This document shows, in pieces, positions 35,791-46,951 of a DNA stretch of 64,000 bases. Position 1 is the first letter of the stretch. Every line of letters begins with the position of its first letter. The translations under genes and the position numbers were made by a program. Source of the stretch: Burkholderia cepacia GG4 (lineage in GTDB: Bacteria > Pseudomonadota > Gammaproteobacteria > Burkholderiales > Burkholderiaceae); assembly GCF_000292915.1 (NCBI RefSeq), contig NC_018513.1:2046001-2110000 (forward strand), in the 5' to 3' direction. A model generated the notes under the pieces. The model saw only the letters and a program-made list of their open reading frames with translations, searched no databases and had not been told where the DNA came from.

Positions 35791-36252
35791 ATGGTTCAAC
35801 TGACCCGCCCGTTGCGTGCACTGGCCATCACCGGCGCACTGCTCGCCTGCGCCGCCCCCACGTTTGCCCAATCCGACAGCCCCATCGGCATGTGGCAGAC
35901 GATCGACGACAATACCCATGCACCGAAGGCACTCGTGCAGATCGCCGATGACGGCGACGGTTCGCTGTCGGGCAAGGTCGTCAAGGGCCTCGGTGCCAAC
36001 GACACGCCCGATCGCCGCTGCGGCGCATGCACGGACGAGCGCAAGGATCAGCTCATCAAGGGCATGACGATCATCAAGGCGATGAAGAAGGACGGCGACC
36101 ACTGGGACGGCGGCAACATTCTCGACCCTGAAAACGGCAAGGTCTACAAGTGCAAGATGTCGCTGGAAGACGGCGGCCAGAAGCTCGTCGTGCGCGGCTA
36201 CATCGGCGTGTCGCTGCTTGGCCGCTCGCAGACCTGGGTTCGCGCGCAATAA
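35791..36252 (+). CDS. Exported DUF2147-family protein
   Basis: Predicted 153 residues. Signal peptide (PLRALAITGALLACAAPTFAQ), then a DUF2147 lipocalin-like domain: SPIGMWQTIDDNTHAPKALVQI and WDGGNILDPENGKVYKCKMSLEDGGQKLVVRGYIGVSLLGRSQTW. The internal pair RCGACTDE may form a disulfide or bind metal. ATG 35791 has a near-perfect ribosome site (AAGGAGGAAG). Function unknown; the family is periplasmic and common in proteobacteria. Confidence 0.88.
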   Translation: MVQLTRPLRALAITGALLACAAPTFAQSDSPIGMWQTIDDNTHAPKALVQIADDGDGSLSGKVVKGLGANDTPDRRCGACTDERKDQLIKGMTIIKAMKKDGDHWDGGNILDPENGKVYKCKMSLEDGGQKLVVRGYIGVSLLGRSQTWVRAQ

Positions 36253-36283
36253 CGCCAGGCGCATCAAAACGCGTGCGCAATAA

Positions 36284-36324
36284 AAAATCGGCCTGCGACG
36301 ACGTCGTCAGGCCGATTTTGTTTT
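36284..36324. terminator. Bidirectional terminator
   Basis: AAAATCGGCCTG / CAGGCCGATTTT encloses a small inner palindrome (ACGACGTCGT) and is followed by GTTTT on the plus strand and preceded by extra A residues. It serves the DUF2147 gene and probably also the convergent IS5-like gene. Confidence 0.88.
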
Positions 36325-36352
36325 GATGCGGACGCTAAGAAATGGACGGGCA

Positions 36353-36763
36353 TCATGCCGCGTGCTTCAGCGTATCGGGCGCATAGTTGCCCAGTGCCCG
36401 ATAGGCCGGCGCTGCCGCACTGCGCACCTCTGCTGCCTTCGATTGCGTGTGCTTGCGCATTCGCGAAGACAACTCGTTGCACAGATTCACGCCGGCGTCG
36501 CCATACAGCTCGCGCATCACCTGCATCAGCGTGCCCGTCTCGTGCCAGGTCTTGAAGCGACGATGGCAGGTCTGATACGAAGGGTAACGACGCGGCATCG
36601 CGGACCAGGTCGCGCCGCTATAGATCACCCAGAGTACGCCGTTCAGGACGGCGCGCGTGTTGGCCAACGGACGACCGCGCAACTCGGTGCGCGGCTGCAT
36701 TTCGGGCAGAAGCGGCACGACGCAGCGCCACTCATGGTCGGTCAGATCGCGATACGGTGTCAT
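36353..36763 (-). CDS. Lone IS5/IS402-type transposase N-terminal-domain protein
   Basis: Predicted 136 residues. Residues 1-95 match the helical DNA-binding N-terminal domain (DUF4096/IS402 OrfA): TDHEWRCVVPLLPE, RTELRGRPLANTRAVLNGVLWVIYSGATWSAMP and YPSYQTCHRRFKTWHETG. The DDE catalytic part is missing, and the C-terminal 40 residues (SRMRKHTQSKAAEVRSAAAPAYRAL...) are not transposase-like. No terminal inverted repeats or partner orfB are seen nearby. This suggests either an IS remnant or a domesticated DNA-binding protein. The start ATG 36763 is 6 bases after GGAG and sits inside an inverted repeat. Confidence 0.75.
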   Translation of the reverse strand: MTPYRDLTDHEWRCVVPLLPEMQPRTELRGRPLANTRAVLNGVLWVIYSGATWSAMPRRYPSYQTCHRRFKTWHETGTLMQVMRELYGDAGVNLCNELSSRMRKHTQSKAAEVRSAAAPAYRALGNYAPDTLKHAA

Positions 36764-36793
36764 GGACATCTCCAGCCTTAGTAACCATGACAC
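36757..36793 (-). promoter_or_regulatory. Inverted repeat covering the start codon of the IS5-like gene
   Basis: On the minus strand GTGTCATGG (36793-36785) pairs perfectly with CCATGACAC (36765-36757), leaving a 19-base loop. The loop contains GGAG, and the second arm contains the ATG at 36763. In RNA the start codon would be held in a stem; in DNA this is a 9-bp dyad suited to a dimeric repressor. Confidence 0.7.
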
Positions 36794-36907
36794 AACGATA
36801 TCGGCTGACCTCACCGATGAATATAAGACAAATCCGAAAATACCCCGAGTTCCGGATAATTTGACCGGAATTGACGTTTGATACCCGCCAATTGCCGGAA
36901 GCCGCGA

Positions 36908-38005
36908 TCAGGTCAGCGAAGTATCGACGATGCGACGCGGTGTCTCGATGTACTCCTTCGATTGCATCTCGACGATTCGCGATACCGTGCGCGCGAATTC
37001 GTTCGCCATCGGCCCTTCGACGTACAACTGCTCCGCCGGCACCGCCGCGGACATCAGCAGCTTGACCTTGTGGTCGTACAGCACGTCGATGAGCCAGGTG
37101 AAGCGACGCGCCTCGGACGCCATCCGCGGCGACATCTGCGGCACCTCGGACAGCACGATCGCATGGAAGCGGCTGGCCAGTTCGAGATAGTCGTTCTGCG
37201 AACGCGGGCCGCCGCACAGCGTCGCGAAATCGAACCAGACGACGCCGTCGGCCTTGCGCAGCGCCTTCAGTTCGCGCTTCTCGATATGCAGGATCGGGCT
37301 TTCGTCCGGCACCGCGGCGAGCTTCGCGAATGCATGGCGCAGTTCGCGATCGGCGTCCGCGCCGAGCGGCGTGTGATACATCTTCACCTGTGCAAGCGTG
37401 CGCTGGCGGTAATCGACGCCCGCGTCGACGTTCAGCACGTCGAGCTTTTCCTTGATCAGCGCGATGGCCGGCAGCATGCGGTCACGATGCAGCCCGTCGG
37501 GATAGAGATCGTCGGGATCGTAGTTGGACGTCATCACGAACTGCACGCCGTTGTTGAACAGGCGGTCGAGCAGCCGGTACAGGATCATCGCGTCGGCGAT
37601 GTCCGATACGTGAAATTCGTCGAAGCAGATCAGCCGGTAGCGCTTCGCGATGCGTCGCGCCAGTTCGTCGAGCGGATCGGCCTGCCCTTTCAGCTCCTCG
37701 AGTTCGCGGTGCACTTCACGCATGAACTCATGGAAATGCAGGCGCGTCTTGCGCTGCACGGGCACCACCGCGTAGAAGCTGTCCATCAGGAAGCTCTTGC
37801 CGCGGCCCACGCCGCCCCACATGTAGACGCCGCGCGGCAGGTCCGGATGATTGATGAGCTTCTTGAACGCGTTCGAGCGGCGCGCCTTGTAGTCGACCCA
37901 CTCGTCGAAGCAGCGCTGCAGGCGATCGACGGCAGCGCGCTGGGCGGGATCGGACTGATAGCCGCGCGTGGTCAATTCGCGCGTGTAGTATTCGGTGACG
38001 TTCAT
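36908..38005 (-). CDS. zapE: Cell division ATPase ZapE (AFG1 family)
   Basis: Predicted 365 residues, the normal length. Walker A is MWGGVGRGKSFLMD (about residue 80), Walker B RLICFDEFHVSDIADAMIL, then MTSNYDPDDLYPDGLHRDRMLPAI, the usual AFG1 sequence. ZapE associates with the Z-ring and is needed for division under stress. It is the last gene downstream of odhA-odhB-lpd on the minus strand, separated from lpd by a terminator. A 90-base gap holds its upstream neighbour on the other side. Confidence 0.93.
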   Translation of the reverse strand: MNVTEYYTRELTTRGYQSDPAQRAAVDRLQRCFDEWVDYKARRSNAFKKLINHPDLPRGVYMWGGVGRGKSFLMDSFYAVVPVQRKTRLHFHEFMREVHRELEELKGQADPLDELARRIAKRYRLICFDEFHVSDIADAMILYRLLDRLFNNGVQFVMTSNYDPDDLYPDGLHRDRMLPAIALIKEKLDVLNVDAGVDYRQRTLAQVKMYHTPLGADADRELRHAFAKLAAVPDESPILHIEKRELKALRKADGVVWFDFATLCGGPRSQNDYLELASRFHAIVLSEVPQMSPRMASEARRFTWLIDVLYDHKVKLLMSAAVPAEQLYVEGPMANEFARTVSRIVEMQSKEYIETPRRIVDTSLT

Positions 38006-38018
38006 CAGGGCAAACCGG

Positions 38019-38057
38019 AAAAAACGAAGGCGAGCGGGAAACCCCCGCCCGCCTTCG
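38019..38057 (-). terminator. Terminator of the odhA-odhB-lpd operon
   Basis: On the minus strand CGAAGGCGGGCGGG / CCCGCTCGCCTTCG (one mismatch) is followed by TTTTTT. It lies between lpd and zapE. Confidence 0.88.
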
Positions 38058-38105
38058 TCATGAGACGGCTGCGCCGGCCGACGGCCGGCCGGCGCTATAC
38101 CACGC

Positions 38106-39536
38106 TCAGCTGTTCAGCGAGCGCTTGTCGACGGCGAGCGCCGCTTCGCGCATCACTTCCGACATCGACGGGTGCGGATGGCAGATGCGGGCGATGTCTT
38201 CCGACGCCGCCTTGAACTCCATTGCCACCACGGCTTCCGCGATCAGGTCCGACGCGTTCGCCGCGATCACGTGCACGCCGAGCAGTTCGTCTGTCTTCGC
38301 GTCTGCGATCATCTTCACGAAGCCGTCCGGCGCGTTCATGCCGAGCGCGCGGCCGTTGATCGAGAACGGGAACTTGCCCGACTTGATCTCGCGGCCTTCG
38401 GCCTTCAGCTGCTGTTCCGTCTTGCCGACCCAGGCGATTTCCGGGTACGTGTAGATCACCCACGGAATGCAGTTGTAGTCGATGTGCGGCTTCTGGCCGT
38501 CGATCACTTCCGCGACCAACACGCCTTCGTCTTCCGCCTTGTGCGCGAGCATCGGGCCACGCACCACGTCGCCGATCGCGTACACGTTCGGCACGGCCGT
38601 GCGGCAGTGGTCGTCCACGTCGATGAAGCCGCGTTCGTTCGCCTTCAGGCCGATTGCCTCGAGGCCGAGGTTGTCGGTGTTCGGCACGCGGCCGACCGAC
38701 ACGATCAGGCGGTCGGCGTCGAGCGTCTGCGCGTTGCCGTCCTTGTCCGTGTAAGCGATCGACACGCCGTCCGCGGTCGTCTTCACGTCGCCGATCTGCA
38801 CGCCGAGATGGATGTCGAGGCCCTGCTTCTTGAACAGCTTGGCCGCTTCCTTCGCGAGCGCTTCGTCGGCTGCGCCGAGGAATGCCGGCAGCGCTTCGAG
38901 CACCGTCACTTCAGCGCCCAGGCGGCGCCACACCGAGCCGAGCTCGAGGCCGATCACGCCTGCGCCGATCACGGCGAGCTTCTTCGGCACCGAGTCGAAC
39001 GTCAGCGCACCTTCGTTGTCCGACACGATCTTGTTGTCGACCGGGACGTTCGGCAGGTGGCGCGCCTTCGAACCCGTCGCGATGATCACGTTCTTCGCGG
39101 TGACGACTTCGGTTTCACCCTCGCCGCTCACTTCGATCTGCACGCCGGCGTCGGTCTTGCCGGCGAACTTGCCATGGCCCTTCAGCCAGGTGATCTTGTT
39201 CTTCTTGAACAGGAACTCGATCCCGCTCGTCATCTTCTCGACGATCGCGTCCTTGCGGCCGAGCATCTTCGCGACGTCCATCTTCACGCCGTCGACCGTG
39301 ATGCCGTGGTCGGCCAGGTGGTGCGACGTGTTCTCGAACTCTTCAGACGACGCGAGCAGCGCCTTCGACGGAATGCAGCCGACGTTCAGGCAGGTGCCGC
39401 CGAGCTTCAGCGCGCCGGCCGGATTCTTCCACTTCTCGATACAGGCAACGGTCTTGCCGAGCTGCGCGGCGCGAATCGCGGCGATGTAGCCGCCGGGGCC
39501 GGCCCCGATCACGACGACGTCAAATTCCTTGGACAT
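38106..39536 (-). CDS. lpdA: Dihydrolipoyl dehydrogenase (E3) of 2-oxoglutarate dehydrogenase
   Basis: Predicted 476 residues. FAD motif [20 protein letters not shown], redox disulfide [16 protein letters not shown] motif [22 protein letters not shown], second FAD motif [21 protein letters not shown], and the dimer-interface catalytic His-Glu pair ([14 protein letters not shown]). It re-oxidises the dihydrolipoyl arm of OdhB and makes NADH. Last gene of the odh operon, 81 bases after odhB with a strong hairpin between. Confidence 0.95.
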   Translation of the reverse strand: MSKEFDVVVIGAGPGGYIAAIRAAQLGKTVACIEKWKNPAGALKLGGTCLNVGCIPSKALLASSEEFENTSHHLADHGITVDGVKMDVAKMLGRKDAIVEKMTSGIEFLFKKNKITWLKGHGKFAGKTDAGVQIEVSGEGETEVVTAKNVIIATGSKARHLPNVPVDNKIVSDNEGALTFDSVPKKLAVIGAGVIGLELGSVWRRLGAEVTVLEALPAFLGAADEALAKEAAKLFKKQGLDIHLGVQIGDVKTTADGVSIAYTDKDGNAQTLDADRLIVSVGRVPNTDNLGLEAIGLKANERGFIDVDDHCRTAVPNVYAIGDVVRGPMLAHKAEDEGVLVAEVIDGQKPHIDYNCIPWVIYTYPEIAWVGKTEQQLKAEGREIKSGKFPFSINGRALGMNAPDGFVKMIADAKTDELLGVHVIAANASDLIAEAVVAMEFKAASEDIARICHPHPSMSEVMREAALAVDKRSLNS

Positions 39537-39558
39537 GACAATCCTTTCTACTTGTGCG

Positions 39559-39592
39559 TCCGCAGGTTCGCGCGTAGGCGCGAACCTGCGGA
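39559..39592. other. Perfect 15-bp hairpin between odhB and lpd
   Basis: TCCGCAGGTTCGCGC-GTAG-GCGCGAACCTGCGGA. It has no U tract, so it is more likely an mRNA stabiliser or REP-like element than a terminator. Confidence 0.85.
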
Positions 39593-39617
39593 ACGGGTCA
39601 ATGCAGTGAGACTCGGC

Positions 39618-40892
39618 TTACAGGTCGAGCAGCAGGCGTGCCGGATCTTCCAGCGCGTCCTTCATCGCGACGAGCGACAGCACCGCTTCGCGGCCGTCGA
39701 TGATCCGGTGGTCGTACGACAGTGCCAGGTAGTTGATCGGACGGATCACGATCTGGCCGTTTTCGACAACCGGACGCTCCTTCGTCGCGTGCACGCCGAG
39801 GATCGCCGACTGCGGCGGGTTGATGATCGGGGTCGACAGCATCGAGCCGAACACGCCGCCGTTCGAGATCGAGAACGTACCGCCCGTCATTTCCTCGATC
39901 GACAGCTTGCCGTCCTTCGCCTTCTGGCCGAATTCGGCGATCTTCTTCTCGATCTCGGCGAGGCTCAGCTGATCCGCGTTGCGCAGGATCGGCACGACCA
40001 GGCCGCGCGGCGAACCGACCGCGATACCGATGTCGAAATAGCCGTGATAGACGATGTCGTTACCGTCGATCGACGCGTTCACCAGCGGGAACTTCTTCAG
40101 CGCGTGCACGGCCGCCTTCACGAAGAACGACATGAAGCCGAGCTTCACGCCATGTTCCTTCTCGAACTTGTCCTTGTACTTGTTGCGCAGCTCCATGACC
40201 GGAGCCATGTTCACTTCGTTGAACGTCGTCAGGATCGCGTTGGTCTGCTGCGATTCGAGCAGACGCTCGGCGATACGCGCACGCAGGCGCGACATCGGCA
40301 CGCGCTGTTCCGGACGGTCGTTCAGCCAGGTCGTGGCCGACGCCGGCACCTTTACGTCCGGCAGCGACGGCTTCGCAGCGGCCTTCGCCGGTGCGGCGGC
40401 CGGAGCCGCCTTCGGTGCGCTGCCTGCGGCCAGCGCGTCGCCCTTCGTGACGCGGCCGTCGCGGCCCGAACCTGCGACGTCACCGGCCGACAGGCCCTTC
40501 TCGGCCAGCAGCTTCGATGCGGCCGGCGATGCCGTAGCCGAGCTGGATGCCGTTGCGGCGACCGGCTGTGCTGCCGGTGCGGCTGCAGCAGGCGCTGCTG
40601 CCGGCTTGACTTCGGCGGCGCCTGCCGCTGCTTCGGCTGCACCTGCCTTCGCTTCGGTGTCGATCGTCGCGATGATCTGGTCGGCAACGACCGTGTCACC
40701 GTCGTTCTGCAGCACTTGCGCGAGCACGCCCGCTGCCGGTGCCGGCACTTCGAGCACGACCTTGTCGGTCTCGAGTTCGATCAGGATTTCGTCCTGCGCG
40801 ACTGCTTCGCCCGGCTTCTTCTTCCACTGCAGCATGGTCGCTTCCGAAACCGACTCCGAAAGCTGGGGGACTTTGACTTCTACGATAGCCAT
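39618..40892 (-). CDS. odhB: Dihydrolipoyllysine succinyltransferase (E2) OdhB/SucB
   Basis: Predicted 424 residues. Lipoyl domain (about 1-80) with the attachment Lys in [13 protein letters not shown], an Ala/Pro linker, a peripheral-subunit-binding domain ([28 protein letters not shown]) and a catalytic acyltransferase domain with [11 protein letters not shown] near the end. It transfers succinyl groups to CoA in the TCA cycle. It lies between odhA and lpd in the same transcript. Confidence 0.95.
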   Translation of the reverse strand: MAIVEVKVPQLSESVSEATMLQWKKKPGEAVAQDEILIELETDKVVLEVPAPAAGVLAQVLQNDGDTVVADQIIATIDTEAKAGAAEAAAGAAEVKPAAAPAAAAPAAQPVAATASSSATASPAASKLLAEKGLSAGDVAGSGRDGRVTKGDALAAGSAPKAAPAAAPAKAAAKPSLPDVKVPASATTWLNDRPEQRVPMSRLRARIAERLLESQQTNAILTTFNEVNMAPVMELRNKYKDKFEKEHGVKLGFMSFFVKAAVHALKKFPLVNASIDGNDIVYHGYFDIGIAVGSPRGLVVPILRNADQLSLAEIEKKIAEFGQKAKDGKLSIEEMTGGTFSISNGGVFGSMLSTPIINPPQSAILGVHATKERPVVENGQIVIRPINYLALSYDHRIIDGREAVLSLVAMKDALEDPARLLLDL

Positions 40893-40987
40893 GTGATTTT
40901 CCTGGATGCTTAATCTGGGTAATGACGAGGTTCGTGCGATTCCTTCGGCCGGTGCGGCGCGCGACGCGCCCGGCGGGCCAAAAGAGA

Positions 40988-41014
40988 CGGGAAAGCGCAG
41001 TGCGCCTTCCCGTT
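40988..41014. other. Hairpin between odhA and odhB
   Basis: ACGGGAA-A-GCGC / GCGC-C-TTCCCGT, followed on the minus strand by TCTCTTTT. It could be a weak terminator that lowers odhB and lpd relative to odhA, or an mRNA stabiliser. Confidence 0.65.
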
Positions 41015-41027
41015 TCGCTTCCGTCGA

Positions 41028-43892
41028 TTATTTCGCGATCGATGCGCTCTTCAGGCGGCCGAACGCACCTTCGATGAGGGCCTTCTGCTGCTCGTAGTGC
41101 TTCGCGTAGTAGCCAACCGCCGGCGAGGCCGAAGCCGGACGGCCGCTGTATGCCAGCTTCTGCCCTTCCTTCATGCCTTCCTTCAGGTGGTGCTCGACGT
41201 AGAACCAGGGACCCTGGTTCTGCGGCTCGTCCTGCACCCAGACCACTTCAGTCGCGTTCTCGTACTTCTTCATTTCGGCTTCGAACTGCTTGTGCGCGAA
41301 CGGATACAGCTGCTCGATACGGATGATCGCGACGTCGTTCGCCTTCGCTTCGCGGCGGTGCGCGACGAGGTCGTAGTACACGCGGCCGGAGCACGCAACC
41401 ACGCGCTTGACCTTCTTCGCGTCGATGCCGCCGTCGGTTTCGCCCAGCACCGGCTGGAACGAACCCTTCGCGAGTTCCGACAGGTCCGACACCGCTTCCT
41501 TGTGGCGCAGCAGCGACTTCGGCGTGGCGATGATCAGCGGCTTGCGGAACAGGCGGATCATCTGGCGACGCAGCAGATGGAAAATCTGTGCCGGCGTCGT
41601 CGGCTGAACGACCTGCATGTTGTGGTCAGCGCACAGTTGCAGGAAACGCTCGATACGGGTCGACGAGTGTTCCGGACCCTGGCCTTCGTAGCCGTGCGGC
41701 AGCAGCATCGTGAGACCCGACACGCGGCCCCACTTCACTTCGCCCGACGAGATGAACTGGTCGATCACGACCTGCGCACCGTTGACGAAGTCGCCGAACT
41801 GGGCTTCCCACAGCACGAGCGTGTTCGGCTCGGCGGTCGAGTAACCGTATTCGAAGCCCAGCACCGCCTCTTCCGACAGCACCGAGTCGATCACCGTGAA
41901 CTTCGCCTGACCTTCGGCGATGTTCTGCAGCGGCACGTACGTGCCGTCGTTCCAGCGCTCGCGGTTCTGGTCGTGCAGCACCGCGTGACGGTGCGTGAAC
42001 GTGCCGCGGCCCGAGTCCTGGCCCGTCAGGCGCACCGAGTAGCCCGATGCGACGAGCGACGCGAACGCGAGGTGTTCGCCCATGCCCCAGTCGAGCGGCT
42101 GGTCGCCACGCGCCATGTTGCGGCGGTCGTTGATCACGCGCTCGACGAGCGGGTGAACCTTGAAGTTTTCCGGGACCGTCGTGATGCGTTCGCCCAGGCG
42201 CTTCAGTTCGGCGAGCGGCACGGCCGTATCGGCTGCGTCCGTCCACTTGCGGTTCAGGAACGGAACCCAGTCGACCGCGTACTTGCTCTTGTAGTTCGAC
42301 AGGACCGGATCGACGGTGTGGTGGCCGTCGTCCATCGCCTTGCGGTACGCCTTCACGTAGCCGTCGGTGTCTTCCGCGGTGATCACGCCCTGCTGCACGA
42401 GCTTCTCGGCGTACAGCGCACGGGTGCCCGGGTGCTGCGCGATCTTCTTGTACATCAGCGGCTGCGTGACGGCCGGCGTGTCCTGCTCGTTGTGACCCAG
42501 CTTGCGGAAGCAGACGATGTCGATCACGACATCCTTGTGGAACTGCATCCGGTAGTCGATCGCGATCTGGATCGCGAGCACGACGGCTTCCGGATCATCG
42601 CCGTTCACGTGCAGCACCGGCGCTTCGATCATCTTGACCACGTCGGTACAGTACAGCGTCGAGCGCGCGTCGCGCGGGTCGGACGTCGTGAAGCCGATCT
42701 GGTTGTTGATGACGATGTGCAGCGTGCCGTGCGTGCCGTAACCGCGCGTCTGCGCGAGGTTCAGCGTTTCCATCACGACGCCCTGGCCAGCGAAGGCCGC
42801 GTCGCCGTGGATCTGCACCGGCAGCACTTGCAGGCCGTCTTCGTCGCCGCGACGATCCATCCGCGCCTTCGCCGAACCTTCGACCACCGGGTTCACGATT
42901 TCGAGGTGCGACGGGTTGAACGCGAGCGACAGGTGGACCGGGCCGCCTTCGGTCGACACGTCCGACGAGAAGCCCTTGTGGTACTTCACGTCGCCTGCCG
43001 GCAGGTCGTCGACGTGCTTGCCTTCGAATTCGGCGAACAGGTCGGCCGGCATCTTGCCGAGCGTGTTGACCAGCACGTTCAGACGGCCGCGGTGGGCCAT
43101 GCCGATGATGATTTCCTGCACGCCGGTCTTGCCTGCGTGCTGGACGACTTCGTCCATCGCCGCGATGAAGCTTTCGCCACCTTCGAGCGAGAAGCGCTTC
43201 TGGCCGACGTACTTGGTGTGCAGATAGCGCTCGAGGCCTTCCGCTGCCGTCAGGCGATTCAGGATGTGCTTCTTCTTGTCGGCCGAGAACGCCGGCGTCG
43301 CGCGGGTCGATTCCAGGCGCTCCTGCCACCAGCGCTTCTGTTCCGGATCGCTGATGTACATGAACTCGGCGCCGATCGTGCCGCAGTACGTGTCACGCAG
43401 GCCCTTGACGATGTCGCGCAGCGAAGCCTGGTCGAAACCGAAGTACAGGTTGCTTGCGCTGTACGTCTGGTCGAGGTCGCCTTCGGAGAAGTCGTAGAAC
43501 GCGGGTTCGAGTTCGGGAATGGCGGGACGTTCGCGACGCTTCAGCGGATCCAGATTGGCCCATTGCGAGCCGAGGAAGCGATAGGCGCTGATCAGGGACT
43601 GGACGTGGACCTGCTTGCGCGCGGTTGCCAGGTTGCTGGTGCTTTCGCGCGGGATGAAGGCATTGGCCTTCGCACGCTCGGCGAACGATTCGACGATCGG
43701 GAAGTGAGCGACGTCATTGGCATTCGAGCCGTCGGTTGCAGGGACGTTCTGCAGCGCGTCGAAATACTCTCGCCAGTTCTCCGGCACCGATGCCGGATTG
43801 TTGAGGTATGCATCGTACAGTTCTTCAACGTACGAAGCATTGCCGCCGAACAGATAGGAGTTCAGCTGAAACTGCTTCATTACATCTGACAT
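41028..43892 (-). CDS. odhA: 2-Oxoglutarate dehydrogenase E1 component OdhA/SucA
   Basis: Predicted 954 residues, the standard size. N-terminal E1o segment (SYLFGGNASYVEELYDAYLNNPASVPENWREYFD), thiamine-diphosphate region (MAHRGRLNVLVNTLGKMP, GDAAFAGQGVVMETLNLAQTRGYGTHGTLHIVINNQIGFT) and a transketolase-like C-terminal domain (GQDSGRGTFTHRHAVLHDQ, LLPHGYEGQGPEHSSTRIERFLQL). It decarboxylates 2-oxoglutarate and passes succinyl to OdhB. ATG 43892 is preceded by AAAGGTGAG. First gene of the operon. Confidence 0.96.
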   Translation of the reverse strand: MSDVMKQFQLNSYLFGGNASYVEELYDAYLNNPASVPENWREYFDALQNVPATDGSNANDVAHFPIVESFAERAKANAFIPRESTSNLATARKQVHVQSLISAYRFLGSQWANLDPLKRRERPAIPELEPAFYDFSEGDLDQTYSASNLYFGFDQASLRDIVKGLRDTYCGTIGAEFMYISDPEQKRWWQERLESTRATPAFSADKKKHILNRLTAAEGLERYLHTKYVGQKRFSLEGGESFIAAMDEVVQHAGKTGVQEIIIGMAHRGRLNVLVNTLGKMPADLFAEFEGKHVDDLPAGDVKYHKGFSSDVSTEGGPVHLSLAFNPSHLEIVNPVVEGSAKARMDRRGDEDGLQVLPVQIHGDAAFAGQGVVMETLNLAQTRGYGTHGTLHIVINNQIGFTTSDPRDARSTLYCTDVVKMIEAPVLHVNGDDPEAVVLAIQIAIDYRMQFHKDVVIDIVCFRKLGHNEQDTPAVTQPLMYKKIAQHPGTRALYAEKLVQQGVITAEDTDGYVKAYRKAMDDGHHTVDPVLSNYKSKYAVDWVPFLNRKWTDAADTAVPLAELKRLGERITTVPENFKVHPLVERVINDRRNMARGDQPLDWGMGEHLAFASLVASGYSVRLTGQDSGRGTFTHRHAVLHDQNRERWNDGTYVPLQNIAEGQAKFTVIDSVLSEEAVLGFEYGYSTAEPNTLVLWEAQFGDFVNGAQVVIDQFISSGEVKWGRVSGLTMLLPHGYEGQGPEHSSTRIERFLQLCADHNMQVVQPTTPAQIFHLLRRQMIRLFRKPLIIATPKSLLRHKEAVSDLSELAKGSFQPVLGETDGGIDAKKVKRVVACSGRVYYDLVAHRREAKANDVAIIRIEQLYPFAHKQFEAEMKKYENATEVVWVQDEPQNQGPWFYVEHHLKEGMKEGQKLAYSGRPASASPAVGYYAKHYEQQKALIEGAFGRLKSASIAK

Positions 43893-44154
43893 TTTACGCT
43901 CACCTTTCTTCGAGCTTCTCGAGAAATAGCGGGTTACTCAACCTTCCGCGACACGGCCTGACCGTTTAGCGGATTGCGAATCAAGTCTTGCTTGGAAGGA
44001 CCTAAACTTGCGTGCGCGCAGCATATCACAGAACCGTTACCGAAGTTCACGACGAAATGTGCCTGAAAGCACCGCGCGACGGGGTTTTGCCGGATTGCCA
44101 CGACCCGCGGGAACAGTGTTTTTCAGCCTACCCGGTTGCGCATCGCGCAGATGC
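43893..44154. promoter_or_regulatory. Upstream region of odhA
   Basis: 262 bases without a gene. It should hold the odhA promoter on the minus strand. The only candidate I see is a -10-like TATGCT (44025-44020), with a weak TGAACT 18 bases before it. I do not see a clear regulator site. Confidence 0.3.
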
Positions 44155-44183
44155 AAAAAAGGCTGCCCGAAGGCAGCCTTTTT
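44155..44183. terminator. Strong bidirectional terminator after typA
   Basis: AAAAAGGCTGCC-CGAA-GGCAGCCTTTTT is a perfect 12-bp stem with A/T tracts on both sides. It lies 26 bases after the typA stop on the minus strand. Confidence 0.93.
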
Positions 44184-44208
44184 CGTCATGCGCGGGAACA
44201 GCCGATGC

Positions 44209-46035
<1,827 letters not shown>

Positions 46036-46309
46036 AGAAACCTGGAAATCGTTGAACGCGCAAACGCGCACGCTCCGTTCAGTCACCAGGACACGTGCGC
46101 GCGCGTTGCAGCTTGGAAACCACAAATTATAGCACGTGCGAGTGTCGAAAGCCGGATGGCCCGTTGCAACGCAACAAACGCCGCACGTCCGCCCTTCCCG
46201 CGGACGGCCCCGCTCGATCTTCCGTAGCCGGTGCCGGCCCGCCAAATACCCATATGCTGACAAGGGAATTCCGGATCACGGAGCGCGCCCTTGCCCGTTC
46301 GATTAACAT

Positions 46310-46338
46310 TTGCCGCGGCAAACAATTGTGCCTATACT
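46310..46338 (+). promoter_or_regulatory. Sigma-70 promoter of the marR-emr operon
   Basis: TTGCCG (46310-46315), 17-base spacer, TATACT (46333-46338). The spacer contains the palindrome ACAATTGT (46322-46329), and TAGT-CA-ACTA follows just downstream. These are possible MarR sites, since the regulator gene begins 35 bases on. The 337-base region between typA and marR holds nothing else I can identify. Confidence 0.7.
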
Positions 46339-46372
46339 GCTGCCTAGTCAACTATTGCAGCTTCAGGGTTTT

Positions 46373-46864
46373 ATGTCGGATTCTCCTTCCCAACCGCCCG
46401 TTTCGCCGCTGTCCTCGTATCAGATGAACGACAGCGTCGGCTATCTGATGTCGCGCGTGAAATCGGTGATGACCAACCTCGTCACGCAGCGCACACAGGA
46501 AGAGCTCGGCATCACGGGCACACAGGCGAGCATGCTGTTCATGATCGCGGTCGGCAAATGCTCGACGGCCGCCGAGCTCGCGCGGGAATACGGGATCGAC
46601 GCGAGCGCGGTCACCCGCTTGCTCGATCGCGTCGAGAAACGCGGCCTGCTGTCCCGCGTGCGCAGCATCGAGGATCGGCGGGTCGTGCGCCTCGAGCTGA
46701 CCGACGAAGGCCGTGCGCTTGCCGAGCGGCTGCCGCCGGTGTTCCGCAGCGTGCTCGACGAGCTGCTGGACGGCTTTACGCCGGAGGAAGTCGGGTTCCT
46801 GAAGAGCATGCTGCGCCGCATTCTCAGCAACTACTGCGAGACCGCCGGCGGCAGCATCACGTAA
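46373..46864 (+). CDS. MarR-family repressor of the adjacent efflux operon
   Basis: Predicted 163 residues. A MarR winged helix occupies about residues 50-140 (GITGTQASMLFMIAVGKCSTAAELAREYGIDASAVTRLLDRVEKRGLLSRVRSIEDRRVVRLELT). The ATG at 46373 was chosen; the extension to 46310 lies over the promoter. Gene order, MarR then outer-membrane factor, membrane-fusion protein and MFS pump, matches EmrR-EmrAB-type systems, in which the regulator releases DNA on binding drugs or aromatic compounds. A dyad over its stop codon is a likely operator. Confidence 0.88.
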   Translation: MSDSPSQPPVSPLSSYQMNDSVGYLMSRVKSVMTNLVTQRTQEELGITGTQASMLFMIAVGKCSTAAELAREYGIDASAVTRLLDRVEKRGLLSRVRSIEDRRVVRLELTDEGRALAERLPPVFRSVLDELLDGFTPEEVGFLKSMLRRILSNYCETAGGSIT

Positions 46865-46882
46865 TAGTTGCCATAACAATTA
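46862..46882 (+). promoter_or_regulatory. Candidate MarR operator overlapping the marR stop codon
   Basis: TAATAGTT-GCCAT-AACAATTA has 8-base arms with one mismatch. It includes the marR stop codon TAA and lies about 70 bases before the start of the outer-membrane factor gene. A second, internal promoter may overlap it (TTGCCA at 46868 with AGATTA 17 bases later). Confidence 0.55.
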
Positions 46883-46951
46883 CTTTTGACAGATTAATGT
46901 AAGGAAATCCTTGCAGTGTCCATCATTCATTCCGAGTCAGGGAACAGCGCG

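Noticed and set aside
36353..36763. Active insertion sequence
   Set aside because: Only the N-terminal domain is encoded. No catalytic DDE part, partner frame or terminal repeats are seen in the flanks.
41097..43889. 930-codon open frame antisense to odhA, and 953-codon frame antisense to infB (52939-55800)
   Set aside because: Typical antisense frames of high-GC genes. Composition is Arg/Val/His-rich and no domain is visible.
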